This document shows, one piece after another, positions 1 to 12,830 of a stretch of DNA of 64,000 bases. The position numbers and the translations under genes are program-made. The DNA is from Tetradesmus obliquus (taxonomy: Eukaryota; Chlorophyta; Chlorophyceae; Sphaeropleales; Scenedesmaceae). The DNA is taken from contig CP126205.1 in assembly GCA_030272155.1 (NCBI GenBank), forward strand, positions 2,282,501 to 2,346,500, given 5' to 3'. Each line of letters opens with the position of its first letter. Position 1 is the first letter of the stretch. The notes below the pieces were generated by a model. It made no database searches and was not told the DNA's origin. It worked only from the letters and a program-made list of their open reading frames with translations.

Positions 1-1863
1 AAACAGCCGCTGAGGTGCCCAGATTTCCATAAGGCCTGCGGCACAGCACAAAAAGCAGCAAAACATATAGCCACACGTGGGTGCTGGCGCAATTGAGACA
101 ACACAAGCAACAGCAGGCCAGCTGCCTTGAATGCTTCAGTGATGCCCAGAATGCCATCAGGCGGGGCCTGCAGCACAGCAACAATCATTGCATTGAATGT
201 GTAAACAAAGAGATACAGTGGTTACAATTGGTCCATAGCACCAGCTCCGTCGGCGGAAACCACAACGGGACAAATGCAGGTGTAATCTTGTGCTGCTGGC
301 GAGTGCAGGCCTCCTCAAAGCAGGCATTGGCCAATCCATGGGTTAGCCGGGCAGCAATGTCTCCTGGCACTACAGCATCGAACAGCTCAATTGAACATCA
401 CTGATGGCTTCTGTCACGCCTTCCACCTTGCCTGAAGCTGGATGTTGTGCTGGCTGCAGCGCTGTTGCTGCAGTTAGCCCTGCTGCTGCAGTTGGCTGAG
501 TGAGGGTGACGAGGCTGAGCACAAGATCAAGAGCTGCGCTTGCTCGGACTCATCATAACAATCGGTTTTTGTATTATTATTGTATGTTCTGGACACAAAC
601 TGTCGAGCACCGGCAGACTGCGTGCAGGTTACGAATGCTGACCTGGTGAAAGCAGTAAGCATGGGGCTTCCACAGCCGATCTGGAGCCAGCTGCAATAAC
701 AATCAAACCAACATAGCACTATAAACCTACTTGAGGCACACCAGCCCACACAGAGCCCTGCTGCTCAGCGCACAAATGCCTCGATAGGATCGCCAGCCTG
801 TTAGAGGCGACTGCGTCTTGATCTGTAAAAGGATGACAAATGATCAGATAAGAAGACAATATTCAGATTTGCTCAGCGTCTATTGGCCCATACATTACGT
901 ACTCATGGTGTCGAAGTCGGAGAAACTATCTTGTTGGCGGTTGTTGAGGGCTAGCAGAACCGAAGCAGGAGACTCATGGAGCATGCTTCAGAGCTTGCAC
1001 ATAAAGCCTTTCGCTGCTGCCTGGCACCAGTGTGCATGACACTGTCACTGAAGTCACCTCGCCTGTACATCAAACTTGCGTGGAGAAGCTGATCGCTACC
1101 TTTTTCAACTGTTGCAATTGTAGCAAGGGAATGCGCTGTCTGAAGGTGCCTGTACGTGGCCTCAGCAGCGTGGTGTGACTTGAGCGGAGAGGAACGCGGC
1201 AGACAATTACTGATAGCGTGATTCTTGACCGGAACAAAAATTTCCTGATAGAGAGCAAGGGACTCACTGCGGGCGTCGGAGCAGAAGTGTTGAGGTGGTT
1301 TGTGCTGCGAGCCTCCACACCCCCGAGGTAGGCTATGCTTAATCGCCAGACAGTCCTTAGGTTGGTTGCTTGTCTACATAGGCGAGTGGGTGCATGCGGG
1401 GGGCGGACCCAGGCGACACCCGGCATATGTGAGAGAGGCTTGGGGCTGCCCGCAGAGACAGTCCCAACAGCACACAGCAAGTGCTCATTGGCATACATGG
1501 TTACCGATCAAGCTGATCAGCTGTCCTATACGCTAGCTGCGAAGCCAGGCACTCCACTTGAACAGCAGCAGCTGGACAGCAGCACAGGGGTGCTGTTGTC
1601 CGTGGGCATATATGGCATGTTGTTGTAACTAATGCTCGATTCAAACATCTCAGCAACAGCCGCAGCAGCGTTTGCATGTGCACGACACCTGCATTGCTAA
1701 TCGCTTTCGGTACTCTTCTAAGCTGTCGCATAGGCCTGATCTCGCTATGCGAGCTTTACCATTGCCATCAAGTGTTATCCCTCACGTTTTCGCTCGCTGT
1801 CTCCCGCAATTGACCCGATGACTCACCACAGGGACAGCTGTAGGAGCAACGACAGCTCCTCCT
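1..1863. other. no gene recognised, upstream of receiver-like gene
   Basis: No reading frame here has recognisable domains or a convincing exon chain on either strand. The stretch probably includes the promoter and 5' untranslated region of the plus-strand gene that starts at 1864, but no TATA-like or other element stands out. It could also hold the edge of an unrelated gene to the left that cannot be seen from this window. Confidence 0.5.
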
Positions 1864-4308
1864 ATGGCAGCTATTGCAGTGGCAGCCGTGCACACATGCG
1901 GCAGAAGCAGCCCACGAAGCAGCAGCCCGAGGAGCAGCCCCAGGAGCAGCGTTGACCTGCTGCCTATGGAGAGGCCCCGGTTCCCTGAAGGCCTGCGTGT
2001 GCTGCTGCTCGAGTCAGCAGCCAGCAGCAGCAACACCACAGCTCTCCTGCAAGGCTTGAAGTATGAAGTGATGGCCGTTGGGGAGCTCAATGGTGCACTC
2101 GCTGCGCTCAGACGCAACAGCAGCAGCGGCAGCGGCAGCTGCTGCAGTCGTGCGTTTGATGTTGTGCTCGCTGACAGCCAGTTGCTTGCAGGAGATGGTC
2201 AGCTGCTGCTGCTGCGCGCTGCACAGCCACTGCCTGTGGTGCTGATGGGTGGCGAGCGCTGCACCGCAGCAGAGATCCTAGCAGCAGTTGAGGCCGGAGC
2301 GGCGGACGTGCTGGACCGGCCACTGTCGCAGCTGAAGCTGCGCAACTTGTGGCAGCACACTGTGCGCATGATGATGTGCGCGGACAGCAGCAACAGCGGC
2401 GGCAGCTGTCACGGAAGCCCTCGAGCCACTCAACCTGCAGCAGCAGCAGCAGGCGAGGAGGATGAGCTGCAGCAGGTGCTGCAGAAGCCAGTCCAAGATG
2501 AGGCAGCAGCAGCGGCCACAGCAACACCTCAGCAGAACAAGCCGCAGCAGCAGCAGCAGCTGCTGCAGTCGCCGCTGCTTGCAGACAGCCTGCTGGGTCC
2601 CTCAGGGCAGGACTGTAGCCTGGACTCTTTGGAGCTGGCCCCGCTGCTGCCATCACAGCTAGCATTTGACCCGGACACTATCCTGCTGGACTTGCATGCA
2701 CCTGAGCAGCCGAATGAGCCAAGCCTAGATGATCTCCTGCAGCCTTGTGCACCTCCAGATGATTCTGATGCGCTGCTCGGAGGCTGCAGCAGCGACCAGG
2801 CTGGCTGCAGCAGTGGCGCGACGGTGTTCCACAGCAGCAAGTGTGTCACTGAGCTTGAGAGCTCTGCTGACACTGCGTCATACTTGCCGGGGATGACGTC
2901 GCCAGCTGGAGCATGCAGCACAGCAGCAGGTGCGCGTGCTGGCTGAGGGAGCTGCAGCTGCGGCATCAGTCAGGTTGAGCTGTGTGTTGGTGGCTGCTGT
3001 GTGTGATCGCAATTCTTGTGGCTTGCTTTACAAGGCCGTTGCATGCAAAGATGCATTGCTGTGCTTGATTGACTCGCATACTGCACTGTCAGGCGCTGAG
3101 CGATGCAACCGTTCATGTGCCATGCGCCTCTCTTCAGAACATCAGCAGTGTCCTGTCATGCAGCTAGCGCCGTCTTCAAAACCTCAATATGTATTGCTCG
3201 TGTTTGCCTTGCAATGTGCTGCTGTCCTCCTGCAGGCATGCGGCGCCACGCCAGCAGCTTCAAGAGCAGCTCCAGCTTCACCGCTGGTTACGCGCAGCTG
3301 ACAGGCGCAACAGCAGCGACAGCCGCGTCAGCAGCGCAGGGACACGCAGCAATAGCAGCAGCAGCATCAGCATCTTGGTACAGCAGTGCGCCGGTGGCTA
3401 CCCGCGGGATGGTTTGGGGCATGCCTGTGCACACCGTTGCAAAAGTGCCCGGAATTGTGGTACCTCCTATGGCTGGTGCGGTAGCATACGACAACCAGCT
3501 GCAGGCGCCAGCAGAGACCAGCAAGAGCTCCGCAGTAGCAGCAGCAGCAACAGCAGCAGCAGCGCCAGCAATGAGCACCCCTGCAGCAGGTGCATCTTAT
3601 GCAACGCCCTCAGCTGCAGGTGCATCTTATGCAACGCCCTCAGCTGCGACCATGTACTGGCCACCTTTGCCAACCATGCCGTATATGGGTATGGGTATGG
3701 GAATGGCTATGCCTGGTGCAGCAGCAGCAGGGCCGGCTGCAGCTGGCATGCCGATGTTTGCAGGAAATATGTATCCCTACATGGGCATGATGGGCGGCAT
3801 GTTTCCTGCAAGCAGCATGGCTGCCATGCCCTTCCCCGGCATGCCAATGATGGATGGCTACATGCCCGCAGCTGCAGCTGGCTGCACTGCAGCATCCAAC
3901 ATGCAGACATCCTCTATGCAGGCGATGCAGGCCATGCAAGAAGGTATGGTGTCAATGCCAGGACTGCCTACTTTCTCAGCAGCTGCAGCCAGCACGTGGC
4001 CGGCTGCTGCTCCCGCAGCAGCAGCAGCACCTGTGCCAGCACCCAGCATGCAGCAGGCTGCACTGCCGGCTGGCCTGAAGCCTCACTCCTGCGAGCCTGC
4101 TGCTGCAGCTGCAGCAGGCAGCAAGGAAGGGGATGCCTGCGAGCAGAGCATTGCAGCGATGTGCCGCAGCGGTAGCTTGGCAAGCAGCAGCTTGGCATGC
4201 AGCGATGTGTTTGGCTCTCCTGCGCTGCTGGGCACGCCAGGCAGCCCTGTGGGCCTTTCCACTGACATGCTGTTTGGCTGCGGGCCTCTGGACAGCTTGG
4301 TGTGCTGA
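1864..4308 (+). CDS. receiver-domain (pseudo-response-regulator-like) protein
   Basis: Two exons, 1864-2929 and 3236-4308, joined by a 306-bp GT-AG intron (donor GTGCGC, acceptor after CTCCTGCAG). The phase (1) matches and gives 712 aa. Residues about 39-172 resemble the receiver domain of plant type-B response regulators: it opens FPEGLRVLLLE and closes with LRNLWQHTVR. The phospho-acceptor position is kept (D104 in VVLADSQL). The upstream acidic pair is reduced to E50-S, the conserved Ser/Thr after beta-4 is Gly, and the conserved Lys is R152 (LDRPL). This suggests a pseudo-receiver that may not be phosphorylated normally. The rest is Gln/Ala-rich, then Ala/Met/Pro-rich with GMGMGMAMPG-like stretches. 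No GARP/Myb or CCT domain is visible, so DNA binding is unproven. The start could instead be Met35 (MERPRFPEGL). Confidence 0.72.
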
Positions 4309-7300
4309 GAACCCCTTGCATGTGAGTCATGCCTGCTTACGGTGTGCGTGCAGTGGGCGCACAATGTTTTGTGAAGATGTCCCGCAAGCGGCGGTACAAT
4401 GTGGTGATTGGTGGCATGTGGATCTGTGTGTGTGCTGCGTTGCGGATTGCCGCTGCTGCCAGATGTGTGCAGCGTTATGAAGCGGGGGTATGGCGCTGCA
4501 GCAGCAGACGTAGGCAGGTGTGCAGTGCTGAGTAGCGCCCAACAACACTCCGTGCAGTGTCTGCCTGCGGGTTTTGGTAGGTTGTGGGCAGTTTTGGAGC
4601 AGGGTGCCTGCACCTGGTATGCAGCTTGGCAGTTTTGTGGCTCGCTACAGGGGTGGCTTTGGGTGGAAGGGCATGTTTCTTTGTCGTAGGATGCATGCGT
4701 TTGAGCGCGTGCGTTTTGGCTGCCACCGGTGTCCTGTGCTTTTGCATGGTGCTGCTTGCTGCTCTGCTGTGTGTGTCAAGCAGCAGAAGCGGTTTCGGTT
4801 GTGTGCTTGCTTGCAGGACTGCGTCATGCTTCAGGTTACGTTTGCCACTAACGCAGTGGTGCAGCTGTGCATGTTCTTTCTGTGTGTTGCTTGCTCAGCT
4901 GGGTGGGAAAGTGTGGCTGTGCTGCCGCGCAGGAGGGGAGTTGCCAGGGCATGTGCAGTGTGCAGCTGCTGCAGCTGTGCCTGCCCTTGCAGGTCGTACT
5001 GCTGTTTGCGCTGCGCCGTTGCGCAGCAGTTTTGCAGAGGGCTGCCAGTCTGTAGCTGGCAGGCGTTACTACACAGGTCACGTTCTGATACCTTTACTAT
5101 CACATCTGTGCATCACCACAACGTGTTACACTAGCCAGCACAAGCACGAGCACATCTGTCTGCCTCCTGTGTTGCTGGCGCCTTTCAAGTGTGTGCCACA
5201 GTACTATGCCTGGACTTTGCAACAGCGGCTGCGACATGCATGCATGCACAACCCGCAGTACGCTGCGGTTGTTACTTGGTGGCATGCTGCTGGCAATGGT
5301 GCAGTGGGCACTTGTTGCATACCTCCTTCTTGGTTTGCTGAAGTGCATGTTGCATGCGTTCCATCCATGCAGACTTGGAGGTTCAGTCATCCAGACTCTG
5401 TTGTCCGTGCTGTGTGTGGTTCTCGCTCCAGTCTCACCCGCATGTTCCTGCGTATGGGTTTCCCGCCCTTTTTGGACAGCTGAAGCCTGCTTGCCTGGCA
5501 CGTGCAACCCCAGCCTTCAACGCAGGGCTGGGGTGATGTGTCTGCAGCGGGCGTGTCCACATCAGCAAAGGCTCTGCTGCTTTTGCTAATGCTGCGTTCC
5601 CATCATGCGCGCAGTCTCTTGTATGCTTGACAGTATGCAGCACTCGTAGCGTGGTGTGTTGGCAGAAGCTGGCTGTTTGGGTGTGTGGTGTGGTATCAGG
5701 CTGTGTCCCGTTGTGTGTTGGTGACTTGGCATGATTCTGTACTATACCCAGCTTGCACAACTCTCATGAAAGATGTTTCAGCTTGCGTTGTTTGCTTGCA
5801 CGTTGTGTGTTTTTAGCTGGAAGCCTCCCTCAGGTGTGGTTGCAGGACTGACTTTCCTGCAAGCTGCCCCAGGTGTGTAGCTGCAGGACTGAGTTTCCTG
5901 CAAGCTGCCTCAGGTGCAGCTGCAGGACTGAGCTTCCTGCAAGCTGCCTTGGCTGTATCAGCTGCTGTTGTCCAGTTTGCCGTTGTGTGCACTAGCACAA
6001 ACCCGCCGTTCCTGTGCTCGAGCGCACTCAACAAAAAAGAAAAACAAGGTTCGTATGAGCAGCCACAGCACACTTGTTGCCTGCTGTTGCAAATGAGCCT
6101 TGCGTGCAAAAAGCACAATGATTGTGCTTGCGCATGCATGTGCTTTGTTTGTGAGGCAGCTCTACGTGTGAAGTTGCGCTGGCGAATCTTGCCCCAGCAG
6201 CTAACTATCAGTCAGTGGGGTTGCATGAGCTAGCTGCGTGTGAACTGCGGGTAGAACTGCGGCTGCATTTGTCAAGCTGCGGTGCGGCTGGCTCGCACCT
6301 GCAGCAAGGGTCGTGGCTGCTCCCAACTGCACTGCACTGGCTGCACTGCACTGACAGCACTCTCGTGTGCTGTGCTCCACGCTCTGTGCAGTTGCAGCCT
6401 CGGTTGCCACATGCATATATTCTTCTTTCATGCTGTAGCTTGGCTGAACTGTCCTGTTCAGCCTCAGGATGTCGTTTGTTTGTTAGAGAAGAAACAACAC
6501 TTTTGTGTATGTATGGTGGTCTAGTGTTTGCAGCAATGCGCGAGCCGCTTCAGTGGGGCAGTTGTTTGCCTTGTTTTTTGTGGTTGTCTTGTGCTGCTCC
6601 TTGACAGCTGCAAGGCTCGCAAGTGAGGTCAAGTGCGTGTGCGCGTTACAAAACGTGCGTGCGCTTGCGCAGCCATGTGCGTTTACAGGTGCGGGCATGT
6701 GTGCTGCCTGCTGTTTCAGTATGTGCAGTCACACACATGCTATTATGCTGCAGCACGGTCACTTGCTGCTTCGGCACAGTATCACTTGCAGCACAGGCTT
6801 TACAGTGCATGCGGCTGTGGCCGGCATCAGTGCCCTGTACGCTGTGTGCTGATACGCTGCAGCACACAACAGTACACTGGTGACATCTGATAGTGGGGCA
6901 TAAAGGCAGCTGAGCATATGCGCAGACTTGATGGCGTAGTCGTGCTGGTTGGATTGAATATCTACCAATGCACATACTTGAGAGCTGCTTGTGCGGGCCT
7001 AGCGTCGTACCACATCAAATGCATGCTGTTACTATCGTCCATCACTTGTATCTGCGGCCGCAGCTGCAGCAGAGTGTGTTGCTCGGGGTGTTGCTGCGAT
7101 GGCTGTGCGGCTGGCCTGCAACAGCAGCAATGCTGGCAGTTGAGCAGTGAATGGCACACTCGATGCTGCACACAGATCAGTGGCAGTGCTTCGATGATTC
7201 GCTTACGATACAATCAAGTGCCCGGGCGTCCCTGCAAGGCATATGTCATGTGCTGTGGACGCCTGCAGTCAATCAAAGCAGCGGCATGGGGCGAGGGGGC

Positions 7301-7434
7301 CGACTGAACCGTGGTTGTTTACTACCGACTGATAGTATGCTGTGTGTACAGACTGGAAGAGTGTTAGCGGAGCCCGTGTGTGCTTAGTGCACTGAGACTG
7401 AGTTGACTGAGATGCTGCGCGCTTGGTACTGTAA
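4309..7434 (+). other. G/T-rich downstream tract, putative long 3' UTR
   Basis: After the stop at 4306-4308 the plus strand becomes strongly G/T-rich with many TGTGTG runs and no convincing domains. This is the sense-strand bias seen in chlorophyte 3' untranslated regions. The first TGTAA, the usual chlorophyte poly(A) signal, that I found is at 7430-7434, about 3.1 kb away. The bias continues past it to roughly 9.6 kb. Whether one transcript covers all this is inference. Confidence 0.4.
5827..5950. repeat. three-copy minisatellite, about 40-bp unit
   Basis: Three near-identical tandem copies of a unit containing GCAGGACTGA, then TTTCCTGCAAGCTGCC and CAGGTG. The copies differ by a few bases. 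It lies inside the G/T-rich tract downstream of the receiver-like gene. Confidence 0.8.
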
Positions 7435-10400
7435 TACTGCTGCTCTGCAAACTCGGCTGGACGAGTTGAGGCGATGGGCTCACTTGCTTGCAGGACGCTA
7501 CCTGTTGGCTTTTTGCTGCGAGCATGGGTGCACTGCCCTGGCTTCAACGCTGCTGCAAGTGCGTCTGCTTGTATGCGTCAACTGCATGTCAGAAGGTGCA
7601 TGTGCAAGGGCGCGGGGCGCGCCGCGGCGTGGTGCGGCATGTGCTTTGCTGTGTGGTTTAGGTTCTTGAGGTGCTGAAACCGGGTTTCTGGTCCTGTGAG
7701 AACTGCGGGCCGCCTGAGTCAGCTGCTACTTAGCTGTCTGGCTACCTTTTGGCTACCTTTTAGTGCTTTGAGCATGCATGTGCTCACAACTGAGAGCGTG
7801 TGGGTGTGTGGGCTGCTGCAGTGTGCGTGACGTATGCGTGGTGCATACCTACAATGTGTACTAGCTAGCAGCGCTGTTCCGTCATAACAACGGATGGCGC
7901 TGCTGCAGGGACTCTCACTCCTTGGCAGGCCTTTGCCAGGAGCAACAGCAGGATGACTGTGCGTGTGCATTTTGTGCGTGTGTGTGTGCTTGTGCGTGTG
8001 TGCGTCCCTCCTCAAACGATTGAGGTTTGTTTCATCTGTCCTAGCAGCAGTCCGGGGAGACTTGCCTGCTGCAAACACAATCAAACTTGGAGCAATCAGC
8101 ACAAGAAGGGCCCGGGAGAGATGAGTGGCATTGATGTTGAGGGCGGTGCTGGCCAAATCCCACTACCGCTCAGTAATGATCGGGCTGCATCAGCAGGGGT
8201 AAATGACCCTGCAGCAACGCAGTTGGTGTGTGGTGTGTGCCTGTGTTTGTGCTATGTTACGGGCCTGCAGCCGGTCTGAAGCACGGCGTCCTCCTTTGTG
8301 TGTGCTTGCATTCCGTGCATTGTGTGCGGTACTGCAGGGCGAGCAGTTTCCTGCTGCGTGTGCTCAGGAGATGCCAAACTGCCAGCAGGCACGCTTTTGC
8401 ATTGCTGTGCTCTGGCCAGTTTGTGTGTTGAGGTGCGTCGGCATTGGGTGTGAGGATGTTGGTGTGCGGTGTTTGAGAAGCAGCAGCAGCAGATTGTTGA
8501 TGGAGGCAGTGGCAATGCCAGGCTGCAGCAGCTGTTGCTGGGGCAGAAGCAGCCCCCACATTACAGCAGTTCAGTTGAGGCTGTTACCTTTGGTCTCTTC
8601 TATGCCACAGGCATGGAGTCAGGGACTGCGTGGCTGAGTTTGGTTGGGAACAGTGTCACCCACTCTCTCTCCAGGATTGTTTGTTGTCCGGTGGTCTGGG
8701 CGTTGTGAGGATGGGGCACGGCCAATGGGTGGCAGGGGAGTGAGGGTACAGGGGAGTATTGCAGCAGAGGATGTGTTTCCAGCCAACACCACACCAGGGC
8801 GGCACCCCAGCACCCACCAGCCGCGAACAGACAACAGCAGTAGCAGCTGCCACTTCAAATGGTGCTGGGGCTGCCAGTAACACAGTGTTATATGACAGTG
8901 TTATATGACAGCAGCAGGATTGTCTTTGCAGTGCGTGGGTCCTGCAATACCTGCCGTTAGGAGTTATGTTTGGCTGGCTTGGCCAGCTCAGGAGTCCTTT
9001 CAATCCTGAGTAATTTGTTGACTTCCGATGCCATGCAACAGCAGCAGCAGCAGCAGCGTGGTTGGCGTTGCGATGGCAGTAACAGCAGTAGTAGTACCAG
9101 GGTGGGTGCCTGAGGGAGGTGATTTTGATGCTCCAGGGGCTGTGTCCCCCTTGCTGCAGGTGCTGTGTGTCCCTTGCTTGAAAGACTGTGTCCCCTCTGC
9201 CCCAGGGGTGTGTCCCCCTTTCTCTGAGAATCGTGTCCCTGTTGCTCCAGGAGCTGTGTTCCCCTTGCACCAGGGCTGCGTTCCCGCCAGCGCACGTCCA
9301 GCATGTATTTTGCTTGCTGCTGGGTTGAGGTGTGGTTGCTTGCGCAGGACAGGCACCTTTGCAGACACCCGGCTTCAGCACAACACATGGCTGGACAGCA
9401 TCAGCAGCAGCAGCCGAGTCAGTTTCAGTTGTGCAGTATGGCGTCCTTTTGAGCGGTGCTCATTGCTGCCAGCAGTGCTGCCATCCTCGTTGGGCGCACA
9501 TCCAGCTTTCCTGCAAGTCACATGCTTCGTGAAGAGGTTGTGATTGATGCTCCGGTGCTGACAATCAAGGTGCTGGTGCGTATATGACGTCATTTTCTTG
9601 ATGACGGCATGTGGCTGCTGTGTTGTGCGCGGGTGAAGCTTGGAACAGCCTGACCTGTGCCGATCAGGGGATGGCATCATATCTTGTGTGTGGTTATGTA
9701 TGTGTGTTTATGTCTGCAGGCTGATTGGCCCTTTCTTCTGCGTTGGAATGAAGCCGCGGGCTGTCTGCTAGGAACCAGCAGCCTGGCCCAACTGCTGAGA
9801 GGTAATCCTCCTGCATGGTTATGCATCTTCTGTCACGCACTGCAGTAGTTCAAAATGCTGCATGCAGGCGCCTCCTTCTTTTCCTAGTAATTGGTTTCGG
9901 GTACTCGGCAGATGCACCTGCTGATGGTTGGTCATCTGCTGTGCATGACATGATCAAGGCTCGGAGCCTCTACAAGCCTGGCTGCAGCTTGGGGGTGTTT
10001 ACCCAGCCAGCGGAGGCTGCATGTTGGCAATGTTTGAGCTGTTGTGGCGGACATCTTGTGCATGCATCTGCAAGAGCGTTGCGTGCATTGATCAATCATG
10101 AGCACCAATGATGTGGCTTGACTGAGCTTGCTATGTAAACAACTATGAAGTAAACCGGCCAGCACCTCCAGCTGCAAGTGCTGCCTTAAGGCTGCAAGCT
10201 TGCAAACAAGGGCTACGGAGTCACAGCTGACCCGTCCTGTGTTGCATGCATATGTGAAGCTAGCTGTTCCTGCTGCAGCAGCTGTTCAACTGCCCAACGC
10301 TGCACCTGACACGGCTACAGAATGATGGCACACTGAACACGTTGAGCAGCATGCAAGCGTGACAGCCGATTCACATTATGTGACGGTCATATTGTTTAAA

Positions 10401-10453
10401 CTATCATAGCGTCAAACACTCTGATTACCGTGGCAAGATCGCCATGACAGACC
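7435..10453. other. gene-poor stretch, no gene recognised
   Basis: Only short or compositionally driven frames are present, none with recognisable motifs. The left two thirds keep the G/T-rich character of the preceding tract. It contains a short 14-bp duplication (GTTATATGACAGT type) near 8884-8910 and a degenerate minisatellite at 9127-9300. Confidence 0.5.
9127..9300. repeat. degenerate minisatellite, about 30-bp unit
   Basis: Five to six imperfect copies of a unit of the form GCTCCAGGGGCTGTGTCCCC with spacing near 30 bp. Both strands stay open over part of it, producing long but meaningless frames. Confidence 0.7.
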
Positions 10454-10506
10454 AGGCTGCCTTACCAAAATGGTAACATCATGATGATGAGGCTGCCTTA
10501 CCAAAA
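10454..10506 (+). mobile_element. minimal LINE 3'-end insertion with 17-bp target-site duplication
   Basis: A 17-bp direct repeat (AGGCTGCCTTACCAAAA, 10454-10470 and 10490-10506) flanks a 19-bp insert, TGGTAACATCATGATGATG. The insert matches the extreme 3' end of the LINE fragment ending at 16655 (TGGTAACATGATCATGATG), differing only in the placement of one trinucleotide. This is what an extremely 5'-truncated target-primed insertion would leave. The duplication is the same length as that of the larger element. Confidence 0.75.
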
Positions 10507-12198
10507 GCGGCCGCAGTTCTACCAAATATCAGTGGTGCTACAGGCACCAGTGGGTGCTATGGATGGCAGCAGCGGGCTACTAGTAGTACTGCCCCCAGGC
10601 TGCAAACTGGGGATGCAAAAAACATTGATACACGTGGCATATGTGATGCGCCAGACAGGGCTGCGCTGCAGCAAGCCACCCTAGGCATACATGTGACAAC
10701 TAAACAGCACTGTCAGCACATGCACGTTCAAAATTCAGCTCCATGCGCATATGTGCTTCGATGTAACTGCCAGGGGTAGCCACTGCAGCATGTGCAGCAA
10801 GCGTTTTGAAGCAGCTTCACAGCCCATCTACTAAACATCTGAAATGTGCGTTGCAATGCGCGATGACGCAGGTACAATGTCACACCTGAGGTGCGGCACC
10901 TAACAAACAGGCCAGCAAAGCGGGAAAGCGAAGCGCGTAATACATCTGCGATGCACTATAGCCAAGAGCCTGTATAATGTGTACCCTGAAGCATCTGCGG
11001 AGGAGTGTGCAGACTGACAAGCCCATCACAACTTCAAGCCTTCGCATGTAGCGAGATCATGCATCCCACATGGTAGGGTCGCTGATTGACATATGCTGTG
11101 CACTGGCATATTTGTGGGGCGCCGGCCAAGCCCTGTTGCCAGGCCCCGGCAACACCAACTGCGACCATGATAATGATGAAGAGTGCCGTTAAGACCCAGG
11201 GAAGCCATCCAAAGCGCACTCAACTCAGTTGAGTCATCACCAACAACGCCGAGCACCGCCGCCACCCTGCTAAGGACAGCCACGGCTGCTAGACGCACGC
11301 GAACAGGCAGTTTCAAAAAGGCTGAATGCACAGCTGCGCACCTGCAAGCAAAGGGGTTAGGTTAACGTCCTGTCTTCGGGACAGATCGGCTTGCTGGACC
11401 AGAAGCCTCCCTGCCCCAAGGCTCCTGGCCCTCTGAGTGGGCTGCTCATGCAGGCACAGCAGTATGCTGCAGGTCACTTCCATGCAAAAGGCCAACAGCC
11501 ATGCTGAAGGCAAAGATACACAAAGAAGACTCAACGCCCCCACAACAAAGCTAAGCACTGCAGCAAAAGCACATCACCAACACGCTTGCCACCATGGTGG
11601 CAGCAGCAATCGTGTGCAACGCAACAGAAGTGTGACCCAGTTGCGTTCATCTCGGCCTGTGGTGCAGCAGCGCAGTCTGCAGGGGCAGCGCACTGCCGCA
11701 AAACAGACACAGCAGCGACGGTACGTATGCAAACCCAGCAGTTCTGCACCCATGCACCCCCCTCCCCCCACACACAGGGGCCATTATCAGCCCAGCATCA
11801 ACACCCCAACAACCAGCCCAACAACATAACACAGGTCTTAGCCTGGTGGTCGTGCATTATCTCTGAACAAAGTCCTGCAACCAGGATATCCTCTCTCAAA
11901 AGTGTATGTGGGAGCCCACAACCCACAACCCCAGCTTCAGGTAAAACCTGCAAGGTTGGCCAGGTTATGCAGCATGATGTATGACACGCGTGCTGCATGG
12001 TGATTGCTGCGGCGCCTGTTTAGCCAGCATTGCTGTGACATACTGAAGCACCTTGTGGATGCCCCCATGACCGATTCCTATCCCAGCGCGCGTTGATTTA
12101 TGTCCGGTTCAAAGCAAGACGCCTCAAGCGCCACATGCAATGCGTTTAACCAAAGGGTTGAGTTTTGTTCAAGGCCAGCTGGCACGGCCTTTAGAAAG
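10507..12198. other. no complete gene; one possible minus-strand membrane-segment exon
   Basis: No complete gene is recognised. On the minus strand at about 11140-11228 a frame encodes a convincing transmembrane stretch (FGWLPWVLTALFIIIMVAVG). A possible acceptor (GTTGAG) lies just upstream. It could be an additional 3' exon of the membrane-protein gene at 12763-14802, but I could not connect the phases convincingly. The rest is C/A-rich. Confidence 0.3.
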
Positions 12199-12310
12199 CC
12201 ACCCCACCCCCTGACATGCAGTATGCTCTGATCAAGCCACCACCCCCTGACATGCAGTATGCTCTGATCAAATCACCACCCACTGACATGCAGTGTGCTC
12301 TGATCCAGGT
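12199..12310. repeat. tandem repeat, about 42-bp unit, three copies
   Basis: Three adjacent copies of CCACCCCCTGACATGCAGTA followed by TGCTCTGATCAA, the third diverged, then a degenerate fourth start (CCACGCCCCAACATGCAG). Confidence 0.85.
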
Positions 12311-12479
12311 GCCACGCCCCAACATGCAGTCAGCTACCTCACTGTGTGGAGTCAGCTGGTAGGCCTCAATGGAGTGTATAAGAACGAATCTACGCATCCG
12401 CAGAGTCCTCACGGACCGCATTGGATGCGAAACTGCACATTCAAGCACAGCTACGCCACTGCAGGCAATGATGATCAAG

Positions 12480-12830
12480 CAGCCCCTGTAACTGCCATTC
12501 ACAGCAGCTGCTGCAGCGGCAAGTTGTGCAGACCATGTACCATGCACGCCCGCTCATAGAAAGAAACGCAGCGAAGACCAGCGCGCAGCGCACAAGCAGG
12601 CCTGCATAGTTGAGCGCCCCCTGCAAACCTCCATTCACAGCAGCTGCTGCAGCGGCAAGTTGTGCAGATGCACCATGCACGCCCGCTCATAGAAACACAG
12701 CGAAGACCAGCGCGCAACGCACGAGCAGGCCTGCATCCTTCAGCGGCCCCTGCAACCGCCATTCACAGCAGCTGCTGCAGCGGCAAGTTGTGCAGATCGA
12801 CCAGCACCAGCCAGGAAATCTGGCAGCACA
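12480..12830. repeat. tandem repeat, 128-136-bp unit, three copies
   Basis: Three copies of a unit with core ACAGCAGCTGCTGCAGCGGC followed by AAGTTGTGCAG, beginning at 12501, 12637 and 12765 (spacing 136 and 128). The rightmost copy contains the stop codon and last residues of the minus-strand membrane-protein gene. The array is therefore a tandem amplification of that gene's 3' coding end plus downstream DNA. Confidence 0.85.

Noticed and set aside
4584..5483. 299-codon open frame on the plus strand
   Set aside because: Cys/Leu/Val-rich product of G/T-rich 3' sequence; no motif, and three frames are similarly open nearby.
8656..9381. 241-codon minus-strand frame
   Set aside because: Runs through the 30-bp minisatellite and CAG tract; no recognisable domain and no splice structure.
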